Shown here one piece after another: positions 1 to 11,840 of a stretch of DNA of 64,000 nt. The DNA is from Apostichopus japonicus (lineage: Eukaryota > Echinodermata > Holothuroidea > Aspidochirotida > Stichopodidae), in the NCBI RefSeq assembly GCF_037975245.1, contig NC_092568.1:37231001-37295000 (forward strand), given 5' to 3'. Within the stretch, counting starts at the first letter, position 1. Every line of letters starts with the position of its first letter. The notes beneath the pieces were generated by a model. It saw nothing but the letters and a program-made list of their open reading frames with translations, was not told the DNA's origin and ran no database searches. Both the position numbers and the translations under genes were made by a program.

Positions 1-1243
1 TATCAGTTTTGAAGTGCTCTGAACTTGTAAAATGTGAAAATGTAACATGTGAAATGTCTCTTTTGTAAAACGCAATTGTTTCTTTTTTCCAAACAAAAAA
101 CAAAACAAAAAACGCATAAATTTGTCATTCGTAAATTTTTGTAGAATTTTGCTATGCGATACCAAATAAATTCTTACCCTACAGGTGTCTGATAACATCA
201 AGAGCACACAATTTTTTTTGTATTGTTCTTTAATCATCCACTATTTTTGACACCTTTTATGAATGCAGCTGCGTGACATTGCACGCTACACGGAACATTT
301 TCAATAAAGGCATGGTAAACCCACTGAATTGTTCATAACGTAATCAACGCCCTACAGTTGTAAATTCAAGTCTGTAAACAGTCAGGCGAGCAGAACTGGT
401 ACATGATGTGTATTTATCGACACCTGTAACAAAAGAATGCGGTCTAATGGAAAGCGGTGACGTACAATAAATTAACTGACCGAGAGCTTTGTCAAACAAG
501 CCTAAAATATTTATCCTTGCCTGTTGCATTCAGGCTCGTCTGGTGATCAATCGTTGTTTTACTTTATTTCAACCAAGTCTTCTGTTTTAATTATTGCTGT
601 GTATGATTACTGTATATAAATACCTGACATGGCAGCTTAAAGCACAGAGCTAGTCTTGGCCAAGTCGTTTGGAATGCTCTTTTTCTCACGTGCAAACTGC
701 ACATGCCTCAGAGTCCGTTTCTGCCTACCACGAATGTGCTTGCCCACTGTATTTTACTTGCCCGATGATCTGTCCGATTCAAACGTCTTGGACATTTCTC
801 CAAAGAGGGGCGTGAACTTATGCGAACCACAAAATCTTTATTCATATTATAATTATTATCTATTATTACAAAATTGCGTGTCATGTGAGATCAGATTTCT
901 CCCACAGCAATTAGCGACCGTTTCGCAGTGTTCAAACCAATCTAAGGCCAATTGATTGTTCACTGTAGGAGGCAGTGCTTGAGTAAACATTTTGGTTCCT
1001 TTTTAAAATCTAACATGCCTAGGCTAGGGTTTTTTTACTCTGCTTGTCAATGCGCATGTCCACTTTAGCTGTATATAATTCTTCACTTGAAAAGAAAAAT
1101 TAAAGTACCAATTAATTGTATGCATTAAACTCTTTCTATTCCAAATAGAGTTTTGCCTGATACCTCCAATTGGCGCCCAATTTGGTAGTGACTTATTAGT
1201 AAAAGGTGACAGCTACCTTATTGTTCCTGGTTACTGTAGCCTG
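1..1243. other. Non-coding stretch, no gene recognised
   Basis: AT-rich DNA with short chance open frames on both strands. A TATA-like string (TATATAAATA, about 611-620) lies before a 99-codon open frame at 656-955, but that frame has no recognisable domain. If the PLAC8-like exon at 2285-2355 belongs to a gene running leftward, this is its intron; I searched for the expected cysteine-rich exons and did not find them. Confidence 0.5.
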
Positions 1244-1613
1244 CAGTGGTGGGCAACCTTCTTGAATGAATGGGTCAGATATAAGGAGTGAAAAATTGAC
1301 TGGGTCGCACCTTACCAACGACCTACTGTTAATTTCAAACCTTTGATTCTGAGGACTTTCAAGCAGTTGATGTGTGTACTTAATCTGTATTCACAAATAC
1401 ATAATGTCAATACAGTACAGTTGATAACTAATGGAGATAATAGGCCTACCTGACAGCATCATTAGTGCCGATAAATTCTAAGCAGCTAGCTCATTTTTTG
1501 TGATGATGTAAAATAGTTTGCTTTTTTTCCCTTTTTCTTGAGACATCACACAGCCGCAAAATAATCACTGGCCGGCCTCATGTGGCCTGCGGGCCTTAGG
1601 TTGCCCACCCCAG
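1244..1613. mobile_element. Non-autonomous hAT-type transposon (MITE), ~370 bp
   Basis: The ends are inverted: the left reads CAGTGGTGGGCAACCT and the right, reversed, CTGGGGTGGGCAACCT. The right subterminal part is rich in GGCC words (TGTGGCCTGCGGGCC), as in Charlie-like hAT elements of animals. Flanks share CTGTAG near both ends (1234-1239 and 1614-1619), which could be a damaged 8-bp target duplication. There is no open frame for a transposase, so it is non-autonomous. Assignment to hAT is by the CA..TG ends and is inference. Confidence 0.7.
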
Positions 1614-2284
1614 CTGTAGTGTAACGTGTTATTAAGTAAGTTTTCCAAATGCATGGAAGTCAAAACTCAACAGCCTCCTCAGAAAGAAGCTACAATAGCT
1701 CTACACTACAGGCTCCTATGTTGAATTAGTGAAGAATACTGTTTACATGTATTGAGGCATTTATCACATGATAGTTTGCTATCATGGTTGTTTAAGCAGA
1801 AAATCAAGGACAACATAAACATTACAAATGCACTGTTCCGTAGCCAATCAAAAAATTGCAGACAGCTAGCACCATCACGAACAAGCGGAACGTTGCTCGC
1901 ACATAGCACACAGTACAATTACACAGTAGGCCTATAACTGAAATACGGATTGGAATCTAGGACCCTTGAGAACTTTGCGGTAACAGTACCCAGATCCATA
2001 TCCTGTTTATAGCTAAGAATGAGAATGCCACATTAAAGGAATGAATCTGTTGCCGCTACAAGCAGAGTGCGGCATTGATTATATTATTTAAATCAGGGAA
2101 TACGTTGAGCCAAGATCAGCTGAGAGAATACCTTTAAATGTAATTACCACTGTCATAATTACATCACAGGACATAATATATAGTACTGCAAACATGTTCA
2201 GTTGGGAAAAGGGGGAAGGGAGCAATAAGGAAGCCTGGAGAAGTGAGGGGTCGGGGGTGGGGGTGTGGTCTCCTGTCTACTTGC
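1614..2284. other. Non-coding; candidate intron of the PLAC8-like gene
   Basis: No exon is recognised here. If the neighbouring minus-strand exon is real, this is the beginning of its first coding intron, which continues beyond the left edge because no cysteine-rich PLAC8 exon appears in 1-2284. Confidence 0.4.
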
Positions 2285-2355
2285 CTGTCTGACGACAACG
2301 CCTCCAGCTGTCATTGGTTGGTTTGTGATTACTGTGGTAGTCGTCATTTTGTTCA
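2285..2355 (-). CDS. PLAC8/cornifelin-like protein, first coding exon (partial gene)
   Basis: Minus-strand ATG at 2347-2345 opens 21 codons, MTTTTVITNQPMTAGGVVVR plus Q. The product closely resembles the start of the complete PLAC8-family gene at 17789-19874 (MTTTIITTQPSAVVSPSQK) and the Thr/Val-rich TQP amino terminus known in PLAC8 proteins. After codon 21 the sequence is CAG|GCAAGT, the usual form of a GC-AG donor, in phase 0 as in the other gene. Without splicing the frame runs only to a stop at 2198 through proline-rich residues. An AG acceptor (AAACAG) lies 8 bp before the ATG, again like the other gene, where a 5'-UTR intron ends 18 bp before the ATG. The remaining exons must lie left of the window, or this is an orphan exon or pseudogene. 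The domain itself is not visible, so the call rests on similarity of the exon to its neighbour. Confidence 0.5.
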
Positions 2356-3633
2356 CTGTTTTTTCTACAAGTATGAGGAAAAGAAAATTAAAATTAAATT
2401 TGTGCATAATATCTTCACATCACATTTCAGGCATAAGAGGGTGACACAAGGTTGACCCACATCGCATCATTACAAACACAAAAAAACAGACAGCAAAACT
2501 GCAATGTGGTTTCGATGATGCTACATGAATGATCCAATATGAATGTGACACACTAAGCTGTAGCCAGGATGAACAACATACTTCAAAGTAGTCCAGTAAA
2601 AAGCATTGAGATATTCAAAGTGGTAGCTGATAACCAAGATGGACACTTTTCTTGTATTCATAATACAGATTAATCTCTATCAAAGACACCAGGCTTCTTC
2701 TCAAGCCTAGACAAATATTTGAACGGCTACTCAGTCGATTAGCCCAACCTTGTACAGTTTCCCAATTATTTACATTGTCTTTTAGCTGCGGATTGGTGAT
2801 TGAAAAATATCGCTATTACTCCATTATACACTGCCTAAATCAAAGGGATCTTTTACGCAATGAAAATCTAAGGTTGATAGAGTGTCTATCTTCAACCCGC
2901 AACAAGTGTTGAGTGAAAATCTTTGCAAAATATGCTAGCAGCAATAACAACAAACTTGTTTCAAAATTCAAAATTGTTGTATGTTGCAAATTATGACTGA
3001 TGGCATGTAGGAAATGCCTTAAGAAATCATTTAGGAGATGTTTGGCCACCTTAAGTGTATTGGTATTCTGACATGAAACATTTTTAACAATGCTTATTGT
3101 TAGTAGTCTACCTGTATATACTGTACTCTACTGTGCAGGGGTTGCCTGCGCAGAACCAAGCCGTAGTGATATCGACATTTAATAATTTTTATATTGGTTG
3201 AGAAATTAATATATGAACGCAACATATTTATAAATGCCTTTATAAATTACGTACTTCGTAAGCTCAAACCGTTCCCTCAAATAAATAGTTATTTTGGATT
3301 TTAAATGATGCTTTCGCTGTATGTTTGTACATGCTCCATGGAGGTTGTAAACAATCTCTGCAAATGAAAACTTCCCATACATAATGCATGTGCAGAGAGC
3401 GAACCATTTTACACAGTTAATTCCCATTGAGATCGGTCATTGATAAAAATCTAACTAGGCGCCTATCCATTTCCCCAACATACATCCAAACTGAAATTTT
3501 TATTTGGCACTGAATCTCGACAATTATGAAAAACACGGAAAATTTCAACAACGGAAGCATATATCATACCTATGATTCAGTGATATCGTTCGATCCAATG
3601 GCAACCCTGTATGTAAAGAGAGTACACTTTTTT
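2356..3633. other. Non-coding stretch
   Basis: AT-rich, no recognisable exon, RNA gene or element end. It would hold the promoter or 5'-UTR intron of the PLAC8-like exon at 2285-2355 if that gene is active. Confidence 0.4.
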
Positions 3634-3923
3634 GCACACAATTTGACCACTAGTGACTCCAAATGACCTTTGACCTCCACAAAAAACAACAGGCTTCTTG
3701 AACATAACGTGTCACAACTGCATACTAAATATGAGATTGCTCCAAGCTTCACTTATTGAGATAACTTAGTTACAATGTTTTCACAATTTGACCCCCGGTG
3801 ACCCCAAATGACATTTGACATCCCCAGATAACATTAGGCTTCTTCTACTCAATGTGGTACTCCTACACACCAAATATGAGCTTCGTTCAAGCTTCCCTTC
3901 TTGAGATATGGTGTTTACAAGCA
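3634..3923. repeat. Diverged tandem dimer, unit ~145 bp
   Basis: Two copies in the same orientation. Each begins CACAATTTGACC, continues with a T(G/C)ACYCCAAATGAC-type block and a CAGGCTTCTT/TAGGCTTCTT block, and ends with CCAAATATGAG...CAAGCTTC...TTGAGATA. The two copies differ at many sites, so the duplication is old. The plus strand contains repeated TGACCT/TGACAT words. Confidence 0.7.
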
Positions 3924-3929
3924 AGGTGT

Positions 3930-3962
3930 CACACACACACACCCACACACGCGTACACACAC
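3930..3962. repeat. (CA)n microsatellite, interrupted
   Basis: Runs of CA with CCCA and GCGTA interruptions, directly after the tandem dimer. Confidence 0.9.
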
Positions 3963-4196
3963 GCCTACAGGCTTTTACATGTATGCATACCCCGTCATTA
4001 ATACAATTTTTTTTCCTTCTGTGCTTCTTTGTAACACACAACCATCGTAACCATGGCTAAAAAACAAAAACATACAAAACACATCAACATTTCTATCACA
4101 TTTAAATTAATGTCTCAGCTTCTACCCTGCACTTGTTTGAATTTTTTTTTTTCTTTGCTGGAATACACACTGTCCACAGATCTCTATATATACTAC

Positions 4197-4227
4197 CATG
4201 GAGGTAAAAACTGTTTTTACCTCCATG
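4197..4227. repeat. Perfect short palindrome (14-bp arms, 3-bp loop)
   Basis: CATGGAGGTAAAAA and its exact reverse complement are separated by CTG. A near copy is found at 27225-27253, so this is the core of a dispersed hairpin repeat rather than a chance palindrome. Confidence 0.85.
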
Positions 4228-4231
4228 ATAC

Positions 4232-5715
4232 TACATTCTAAGATTATTTCTTTTGAAAGCCTGTAAGACAAAGCTGGTAGCATAAAGGTATCACATACTG
4301 AAAAGTAATGTATACTGCGCAGCACAGACAATACACAAATGATGTCCCTTCAAGGAAATACTACTACAGTTAGCAAAGAGTATAACCACCAGTTTCACCA
4401 GGGAGTTGTTATGGAAACTCCCTGGTTTCACTGTGCCCTTGATGCCATATATATGCTTGACCTGTTTCTGTGGCCTGCCTACTATATATAACATCTCCCA
4501 TTTTGCAATACTTGCCTCAAACACCATTAACCTTACTGTGTGCTTTACTACGCTATTTAATGTGTGCTTGAGTTGGTCCAATGGATTCTAACAGTTGTAC
4601 AGGATCCACTGACTTGTGGACCAGAGAGATATTAAGCATTGTCCTGTCCAGTACCAAGTAGATGTTGACTATAGACAGCTTACTAAAGGAAGGGAAGATG
4701 TTGAAAGAGGAGGGCACAAATCCAACCATCATCTTTGACAACTTTGTGAAGAACAACTCTCCCAAACAGCTAAAGAAAAAGTCTTGTTCTGTCTGGGAGA
4801 TGTTTAGCTCAAATGTCAAAAAAGATCAAAAAGGTCTGGGAGCTGTCATTTTATAAATCTGTGATGTCATAGTTGTCACAAGTTGGATGGAAATTTAAAT
4901 CTCCCATAGGTTGACTATTAAAAGTTGATGGCTTGTAAAGCTCTCCATAGTTATAGATTGTTAAAAGGTAATGTATTACAACATGTTATGTAACCAAAAT
5001 AGGGCCACATAGCTATTACATAACTTCAATAGGGACATGCTTGTAGGTGAAATAACTTGCTTGTATCTGAATTTCAAAGTTGAATAAGTTGTTTAGAAAC
5101 ACATGTGGGAGGCAAGGTGTCAATTTTAGTGAATAACTTTTGGTGTTAAATTTAAAAAGACTCAAACCACATCTAGTTGCCAACAGTTGTCATGCAGACT
5201 TCATGACTGTGTGTTGTTTATTATCTACCTTATTATCTTAATGCTTCCAAAGCTATGTCATTGAGCAAGTGGCGTCTTTGAATATGGGAAAAGTTACAAG
5301 TTCTAGAAGGAGGTTAATTTACACCTGCAGTGCTGTCAGTACATCCTCTATGCAAGTCCTACTGTCTGTTTCCTGAGGATATTCGAAATGGCAAGCAGCC
5401 TGGGTTCCTAGCCCATTGAGACCCAAGAGCAGTGAGGGCTCCTAGATAGTTGACCCCACATACCAATTAGGCTCCTAACCTATATCCAGTCCCTGGTAGG
5501 ACACTTAGAGGGTGTGACGACTTGCGCAAAAAGAAACGTCTAATGCCGGTAATCTGACCTAGTTTTGAATGAGGTGTAACAGAAGTGTTAGACACCACCA
5601 TCGATCGCAGAAAATGCACACACAGCTTGCTACCGTCTGTAATTAGATACTAGTGTACAGTCAGTACATACAGCTGCGGTCAATACCCACAGCACAGTGT
5701 ACAAACGATACAGCG
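4232..5715. other. Non-coding stretch
   Basis: Open frames at 4553-4819 (minus) and 4662-4856 (plus) overlap each other and show no known domain. From about 5510 the sequence becomes richer in CG dinucleotides, which may mark a promoter region for the small frame at 5716. Confidence 0.35.
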
Positions 5716-5922
5716 ATGGACATCTCAGGTCCAGCTAAAGATAAAAAGGTAGTACGTTTCATACTGTCTGCATTTTGTAGCGACAAGAAGAAAATGTCAT
5801 TTGCAAGCATTGGAAAGTTAACTTTTTCAGAGCGCGGCAGGCGGTTTGGGGCGAGTTTTCGATGCGACGACAAAATCCACACCACGTCAGGTCCAGTTAT
5901 CCCCACTGAACCGAGCACGTAG
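5716..5922 (+). CDS. Small open frame in CpG-richer DNA, hypothetical
   Basis: An ATG at 5716 opens 68 codons (MDISGPAKDKKVVRF...) ending with TAG at 5920-5922. No family is recognised. A possible splice donor (AAG|GTAGTA) lies after codon 11, so this could instead be a short first exon. An almost equally long frame runs on the opposite strand (5661-5939), which lowers confidence. The local CpG density is higher than in the surrounding AT-rich DNA, the main reason to list it. Confidence 0.2.
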   Translation: MDISGPAKDKKVVRFILSAFCSDKKKMSFASIGKLTFSERGRRFGASFRCDDKIHTTSGPVIPTEPST

Positions 5923-6869
5923 GCCACTCTCTTGAGCATGTGTGGATCCTGGTCACTCCAGAAGTTTTCTGGATACCGTATAATTAAAGAGATTGGTCTG
6001 ATAAGCCGACTGGTTTGTCTTTCATGGTCTCTGGAGGTTGGGCAGATTTTAGGGTCTTCAACACTACGCTATAGCAACTTGTCCAAGCGGGCATTTACTT
6101 TGTCACGACTATTAAATGACCTTATTAACTGAACCTAAACCCGCAAGTATTTTATCATTAAGTAATGTAAATAATGATGCTGTTATAATTGTCTAAGCCC
6201 GATGTTATTATTATTGGTCATTAAATTCACCATTGTCATAACTAATATTTGTCTTTTGTTAAATTGTTGCATCTTGCATCGTCTGGGCGTACACACCCTA
6301 GTATTCCGAAAATTCAGCAGACCCAAAATTGTCCCAGGGGTTATCCGGACAAATCAGGGGTTATCCGTGACAATAGCGCCACTTGACTTTCTCTTTGTTT
6401 GCTTTTAATATATTCAAGGTAGAATGTTAATTAGTGATGACAATAAAACCAAATGCTGTTATTAAGTTGATAGATTCAATATATCAGATTCAATATTTGC
6501 AAGTGCCCAATGTCCTAAGGGAAAATAAAGCATTGTAATAAATAGAGAGAAACATATAAGCAATGGAAGCATATGTGGCTCAATGATGTCATAATTTAAT
6601 TTTAGACTTTTTTCATGACAGTTATATCTCTATCATATGACCTAATAAAAATTGTTTGGATATTTGTGTCTTTTAATTAAAGCAAATCTAGCCATCATCA
6701 TTGGTCAACAAGACAGCGATGTTAGTGATGAAGAATTTCCCCGGACAGCTAAGAAAGGCTCATTCCATTTGAGAAGTAACACACTTTTAGTGTGCCTTCA
6801 CAAACAAGACTCAATTTAAGACTCCAAAAAGGCTAAGTATCTAACCAAATTTATTATGTTGCAATTAAT
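5923..6869. other. Non-coding stretch
   Basis: No gene seen. At 6330-6400 a GGGGTTATCCG word occurs twice within 30 bp. Otherwise AT-rich and featureless. Confidence 0.35.
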
Positions 6870-7753
6870 ATTAATATGCTGCAATTAAATCAAGACAACT
6901 GAATTTATGGTCATTGCCTCGCCACACATATGATCCCTGCCCACTATTCAGTTAATGCTTGGTGATGCTTCTATTCATAGATCATCATCTGTAAGGAACC
7001 TGGGTGTCATTTTGAATTCCACCATGAGCATGTCTGAGCATATTAATATCGTTTGTAAAAATGTTAATTTTCTTATTCGGAATTTAAAGAGAATTTTGTA
7101 GGTTCGTTTCGTAGGGTGCTTGTCACCATGCAGTGAGGGCCTTGGTCCTGTCGCGCATGGATTATGCCAATTCGTTATTATATGGTGCTAAGGAAAGTGA
7201 TCTTAGGCGATTTCAGAGCCTTCAAAATAAAGCTGCGCGTTTGGTGGTTTCTTGCGGACGTGATCGGCGCTCTTTCCAGCTTCTGTGTACTCCACACTGG
7301 CTGCCGGTTAAGAACAGGATTAGGTACAAAATCCTTTTGTATGTATTTAAATCTCTGCATGGTGAGGCTCCCAGCTATCTGATTGATTTTCTTTCTTTGT
7401 ATAATGCTCCTCTAAGTAATGTTGATGGTTTGAGACGTAGACTCCGCTCCTCATCTAATACCACCAGACTCATGATTCCACGCTCAAAGCGTTAAACTGG
7501 TGATAAATCTTTTCAAGTTATTGGTCCCCCCGTCTCTGGAACCAGCTGCCTGTGGGTATTCGTGTGGCTGTTTCCGTCTCGGTCTTCAAAGGTCTCATGA
7601 AAACATATTTATTTACTGTGCAGTAATGTTTGTATTTTTGCTTGTGTTTAGGATTGGTGTTTGTTATTATTGTGTAGTTTATATTTGTTTCTGTAAAGCG
7701 CTGTGATCTTTTGTAGAGCGCTCTATCAAATACATAGTAATGATAATAATAAT
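6870..7753 (+). mobile_element. 5'-truncated LINE (L2/CR1-like), 3' end of reverse transcriptase
   Basis: The plus strand encodes the end of a non-LTR reverse transcriptase, broken by frameshifts and stops. In order: a KTxEF..IASPH segment near 6895-6930, VRNLGVI near 6990-7012, then the open frame 7133-7495 with the marker SRMDYANSLLYG, LQNKAARLV, HWLPVKNRIRYKI and LHGEAPSYL. After 7495 a shifted frame carries the usual WNQLP-like carboxyl end. The tail GTAAAGCGCTGTGAT...GCGCTCTATC ends in a short (ATAAT)n microsatellite, typical of L2/CR1-like 3' ends. The elements act by target-primed reverse transcription. This copy lacks the endonuclease and most of the RT and is dead. Confidence 0.9.
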
Positions 7754-9883
7754 TGCCCTAAATGAATTGAAAGCTACTCCACTAAATCTGAATTGAATAC
7801 TTCATCCTCATCCAAGATCAATAAATAATAGTGTATGAAATACTTCATTTCATTCAACGGGGTAAATCACGGCTGAAGATGAACAATTGAGTATGCGCAT
7901 TAGAATAACTGGCAATTGTGGCTAATGAGTTTAGGCATATATATTAAAATTAGGGAGACTTTACCTATAGAGGGCCTCTAGAGTAGACAATACTGTCTAT
8001 AATACGTGTTTGTGTCAAAGTGCACTGAACCTATCTTCAACTGCACACAATGGGAACCCATGGAGCGAGAAAGTCTTTGCAAGTGCTCCTTACAAAATTA
8101 ATCCAAAGCCTGCTACGTTTTTTGTTGGTTTGATGACTGGTAAACGAAAAGAAACTTAAATTTCGTTTTTCAGTAGTGTTTTGGTAACCTCCTACTACAC
8201 GATTCCTTGGCATTTTGATAATAGCAGTATGACAGAGTGTCGTATCAGCCTAGTGTTGGTGTTGAATAAATAGCTTGATCGGATGTTTCCCTCAACCGGC
8301 TCCGCACAATTACCTTAGCCTCACAGGGTGACCTGCAGACACATGAGCAAATTTTTAGGAAAAAGAGCAAATTCCTTGTCCAAAAGTGCTAGGTTTTGAT
8401 CAAGTTTTACTGAGTCCCAGAAGAAAATAATACAATGTGCCAAACATCAATGGAAAGGTACAAGTGTAAAGATTCAATGTAACGTAAATTTGAACGGATT
8501 AGAGAATGTCAAAAAACCACCAGCTCTGCATTTTAAACCTGTAGAGGATTACCTAGATGCAGTAGTCAAAGGGATGAACTGTAATGTATTGGGATGTTGC
8601 ACTATTTTGTATTTCATGCACACCAAGTTGCAGACTGTATATATTTCACACAAGGGAAAGTTTAACATGACTAAATACAGTATATTACCATACCTGCCCT
8701 CATAGGGCCAATGATATGAAATGGGTGAAACTGTACTATATGTGCATATGTACCACAAGCAGTGGCGTAGCCAAAGGGGTACCCAGGGCCAATGTCCTCC
8801 AAATATTTTTCATCCCCCTTGCCCCCCCCCCTCACAAAAAAAAAAATTGAAAATATTTTCTTTTTGAGAAGTAGGTCATGTCTGCCCCATCCCCTAGAAA
8901 AGCACTGGGCCTGCTAAAAAACTGATCCCAAACGTAGTTACTGTACTACAGGCCATTTATGTTAGCAATTTCAAATAGTGAAAGAAATTGATTATATAAG
9001 TCTTTGTTAAGAGAAAATACAATGTGGCACATCCAATTATTACTTCAAACATTCCTTACATAGGCCTTTTTGTTATGTGACAACACCTACCCCCCCCCTC
9101 CCCAATTCCTCTCTGACCATATTCCCAGACAGTAAAATCCACTACCTTTTGACTATATAAATGTTCAGTCTGATTTCCCATGTCACATCATACAGTAAAT
9201 GTCACTGCTTATATATCAGGCCTCCAAATTCACAGCTACTGTATTTACTGGTCAAATCGATGCAAGTAGAACTCGTCATTTAACAGTACTTTGTTTTTTG
9301 TCTGTATCCTCAGACATTAAAAAATTAACATAATTTAAATCAATACAGTATCCATGGATATTTGGAATTGGGAACTTGACGTAATGTTAGCAAGTAGATA
9401 CAGGTATATATATTTTTTTTATAAGTGCATGCATTTTCTAGCAAGCTGCTAGAATTTTGTAATTCTAGGCCTATATATCTGTATATTTATCACATGCACT
9501 GCAATACACATTTATACCTACGGTAGGATGCATATAAATCCGATTCACACAGTTCGAGAATTGTTTATCAACCACAAGAACAGGTTACAGTAAGTCTATG
9601 TGGGTGGACCATGGCAGATGTACTTGCAGGAGATTCCAACAGTGGGCCTCTCTCATCCCCTCATACCCCCCCCCCCTCCCGAAACTTATTATCTCCACCT
9701 GTTATATATATGTCAGGTTAGTTTCTATTTTCGGTTATTTTCTTCTTTTTTTTATAGCCACTTATTAAAACAGTGGAATGAATTCCGTTCCTGTTTCAAA
9801 TATAACTAACAGAAGAAAAAGATGTGGAATTTATAAAGTTGTGATCAATTTCAGAACTAATGAACAAGAATTTTTAAACAAAC
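7754..9883. other. Non-coding stretch with one lone transposon end
   Basis: No gene recognised. At 8760 the string CAGTGGCGTAGCCA looks like a single hAT-type terminus followed by G/C-rich subterminal sequence and a C run at 8820-8831; I found no matching opposite end. Further poly-C runs occur at 9090-9100 and 9667-9676. Confidence 0.4.
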
Positions 9884-10152
9884 TTGTATGTATGTATGTA
9901 TGTATGTATGTATGTATGTATATGTGATCTTCCCGCAAGCAGGAACTCGCGAAAGAAGCCATGGAGGCTTGTAGACTCGCAAGCTGACCGAAGCCAATCT
10001 CTCGGCACACATCCATTTAACGTCCATGTCAGGAAGTTGTTATTGAACAACACCCTTGCCAGACGACACACATTGCTGTCGGCGGGGAATCGAACCGGGG
10101 ATCTCATGACTGGGAGACGCGGCGTTAACCACTAGGCTAGACACTCCGCCAC
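9884..10152 (-). mobile_element. tRNA-derived SINE, near-intact
   Basis: Read on the minus strand, the head has a Pol III A box (TAGCCTAGTGG, 10139-10129) and a B box (GGTTCGATTCC, 10096-10086), spaced as in a tRNA. A tRNA-unrelated body follows, containing CTCGCGAGTTCC-like sequence. The 3' end is a (CATA)n tail, seen on the plus strand as the TATG run at 9884-9920. An older copy of the same family lies at 33040-33298 in the same orientation. SINEs are transcribed by RNA polymerase III and mobilised by LINE enzymes; the partner LINE cannot be named from this window. Confidence 0.88.
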
Positions 10153-11840
10153 TTAAACACTTAAACACGATAATATCTTGAGCTGTTTAAATATTGCCTT
10201 CAAGGAATAAAAGGAATTTCACCTTTTGCTATTTACTCACAGCCATAAATGCTTCATTCTTTCTAGGGTGGATGTAAACTAAAGCAAATATTCCTGCTAT
10301 AGTTTAATAGTTAGAGTTAGAAACCATATTTGCCTGCAGTGCTGTAGGTGTGACACCAATCATTATTTAATAGTCACCAGATTGGTACTCTCATATTTGG
10401 AGAGGTGTGGTCATAAAAGAAAACCACAAAAGCTGCAACGAGTTTTGACAATTCAATGGAATCTATGGCAATGGAAACTCATTTTCTTTTGAATTAACAC
10501 TTGTTTTCATGGAAACTACAAGTGAATGAAATAGTTGTGGTTCTTTTTTTTGCAATGACTTGTATTTTTTGTCTTTTTTTTCACACCATTATGTCCAGTA
10601 ACAATGAATACTGTATGCGGCATTAACTTTGTCGCTAAGTTACAAAAACTCAACTTTGGTGCACTCTTTGGCTCAATCACAGGATACAGCCAATTTCCAT
10701 GGCAAATAAAAAAAATAAAATAAAATAAAGAGATGATCCCTCACCATAAAACTTTAATAAGCAAAGCTTCAAGCTTGAGATTCACCCCTTGCAGAGCTTG
10801 CCCAGGGAGAATGGAGATAAAAGACGAAATGAAATGAAAGCTTCTCAATGCCAGCAGGGCACTCTCCTATCGAAACTGAATCGCTTCACTGTCTGCGTGT
10901 AGTCAATTCAATGACAATCATTCATGAGCACTAAGGGATATTCACCAATCTGAGGGGAGGGGTGGGGGGGGGGAATTATAAAGATTTTAACTAGGATTGA
11001 ATGTATGTATTTTGAAGTCATCAAGAATACATCATATATAATAATGCTTACAGCTAGATCAACGGTGACTGTAAAATGGTAAATTTGATTCAGAATGCAA
11101 AATCCCAAACAAAAACTAATCAAATGCCAACGTTGTTCACATAACACATGAGTATGTTTATGTTACCTATCAAGCAGTACCTTTTATCATATCTCTAAAA
11201 CCGGAAATTGGTGGTCGACTTTGAAAAAAAAAAATGTTACACAAGATAGAAAGAAATTAGAGCATAGCGGAGTGAATGAAAATGAAATATATACTCAAAA
11301 GACATTAATGAACATCTAAAACAGCTTTAAACATTAAAAACAGAATAATTTATAGCAAGGTGACACATAACTACCTAATAAAATGGTTAATATCATTACT
11401 TAAGCTTCAACTTAAAATTAGATGAAACGAGAAGAATATTGGTCTTTAAAATTTATTACCTATCTTCCGTGCAGCCTCCAAACGGTCTGTACAAATTTTT
11501 ACAAATGGTTCAAGTACCTAAGCAGGTGCCCACTGACATGCTTTAATTCAAGGTTATTTTCCAAGTTACTAGTACATGTAACACAAGACTAGACTACTGT
11601 GCAATATACACTGATATGAAACAGAATTTGTTTTGAGCCTCCAGGCTACCTACCGTTGGTGTGAAAGTTGTCTCAACTCTCTAAAAATGTAATAAGTTCC
11701 AAGGTTAACACTACGATACACAATAGAATTACTGAAATATTTCAAAGCTAGAATGCTGGTGTTAATACCAGGTTGGCAATAAATATTTCAAAACTACTTT
11801 GCCTATATATACAGTGGGTGGACATAAAAAAAAACCTTCC
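10153..11840. other. Non-coding stretch
   Basis: AT-rich. No exon recognised; the 79-codon frame at 10908-11147 (minus) passes through a poly-G run and is not credible. A weak inverted pair of AAGAA(A)CCACAA words lies around 10420-10550. Confidence 0.4.

Noticed and set aside
8760-8910. Full hAT-like element beginning CAGTGGCGTAGCCA
   Set aside because: No inverted partner end found nearby, so only a lone terminus is noted.
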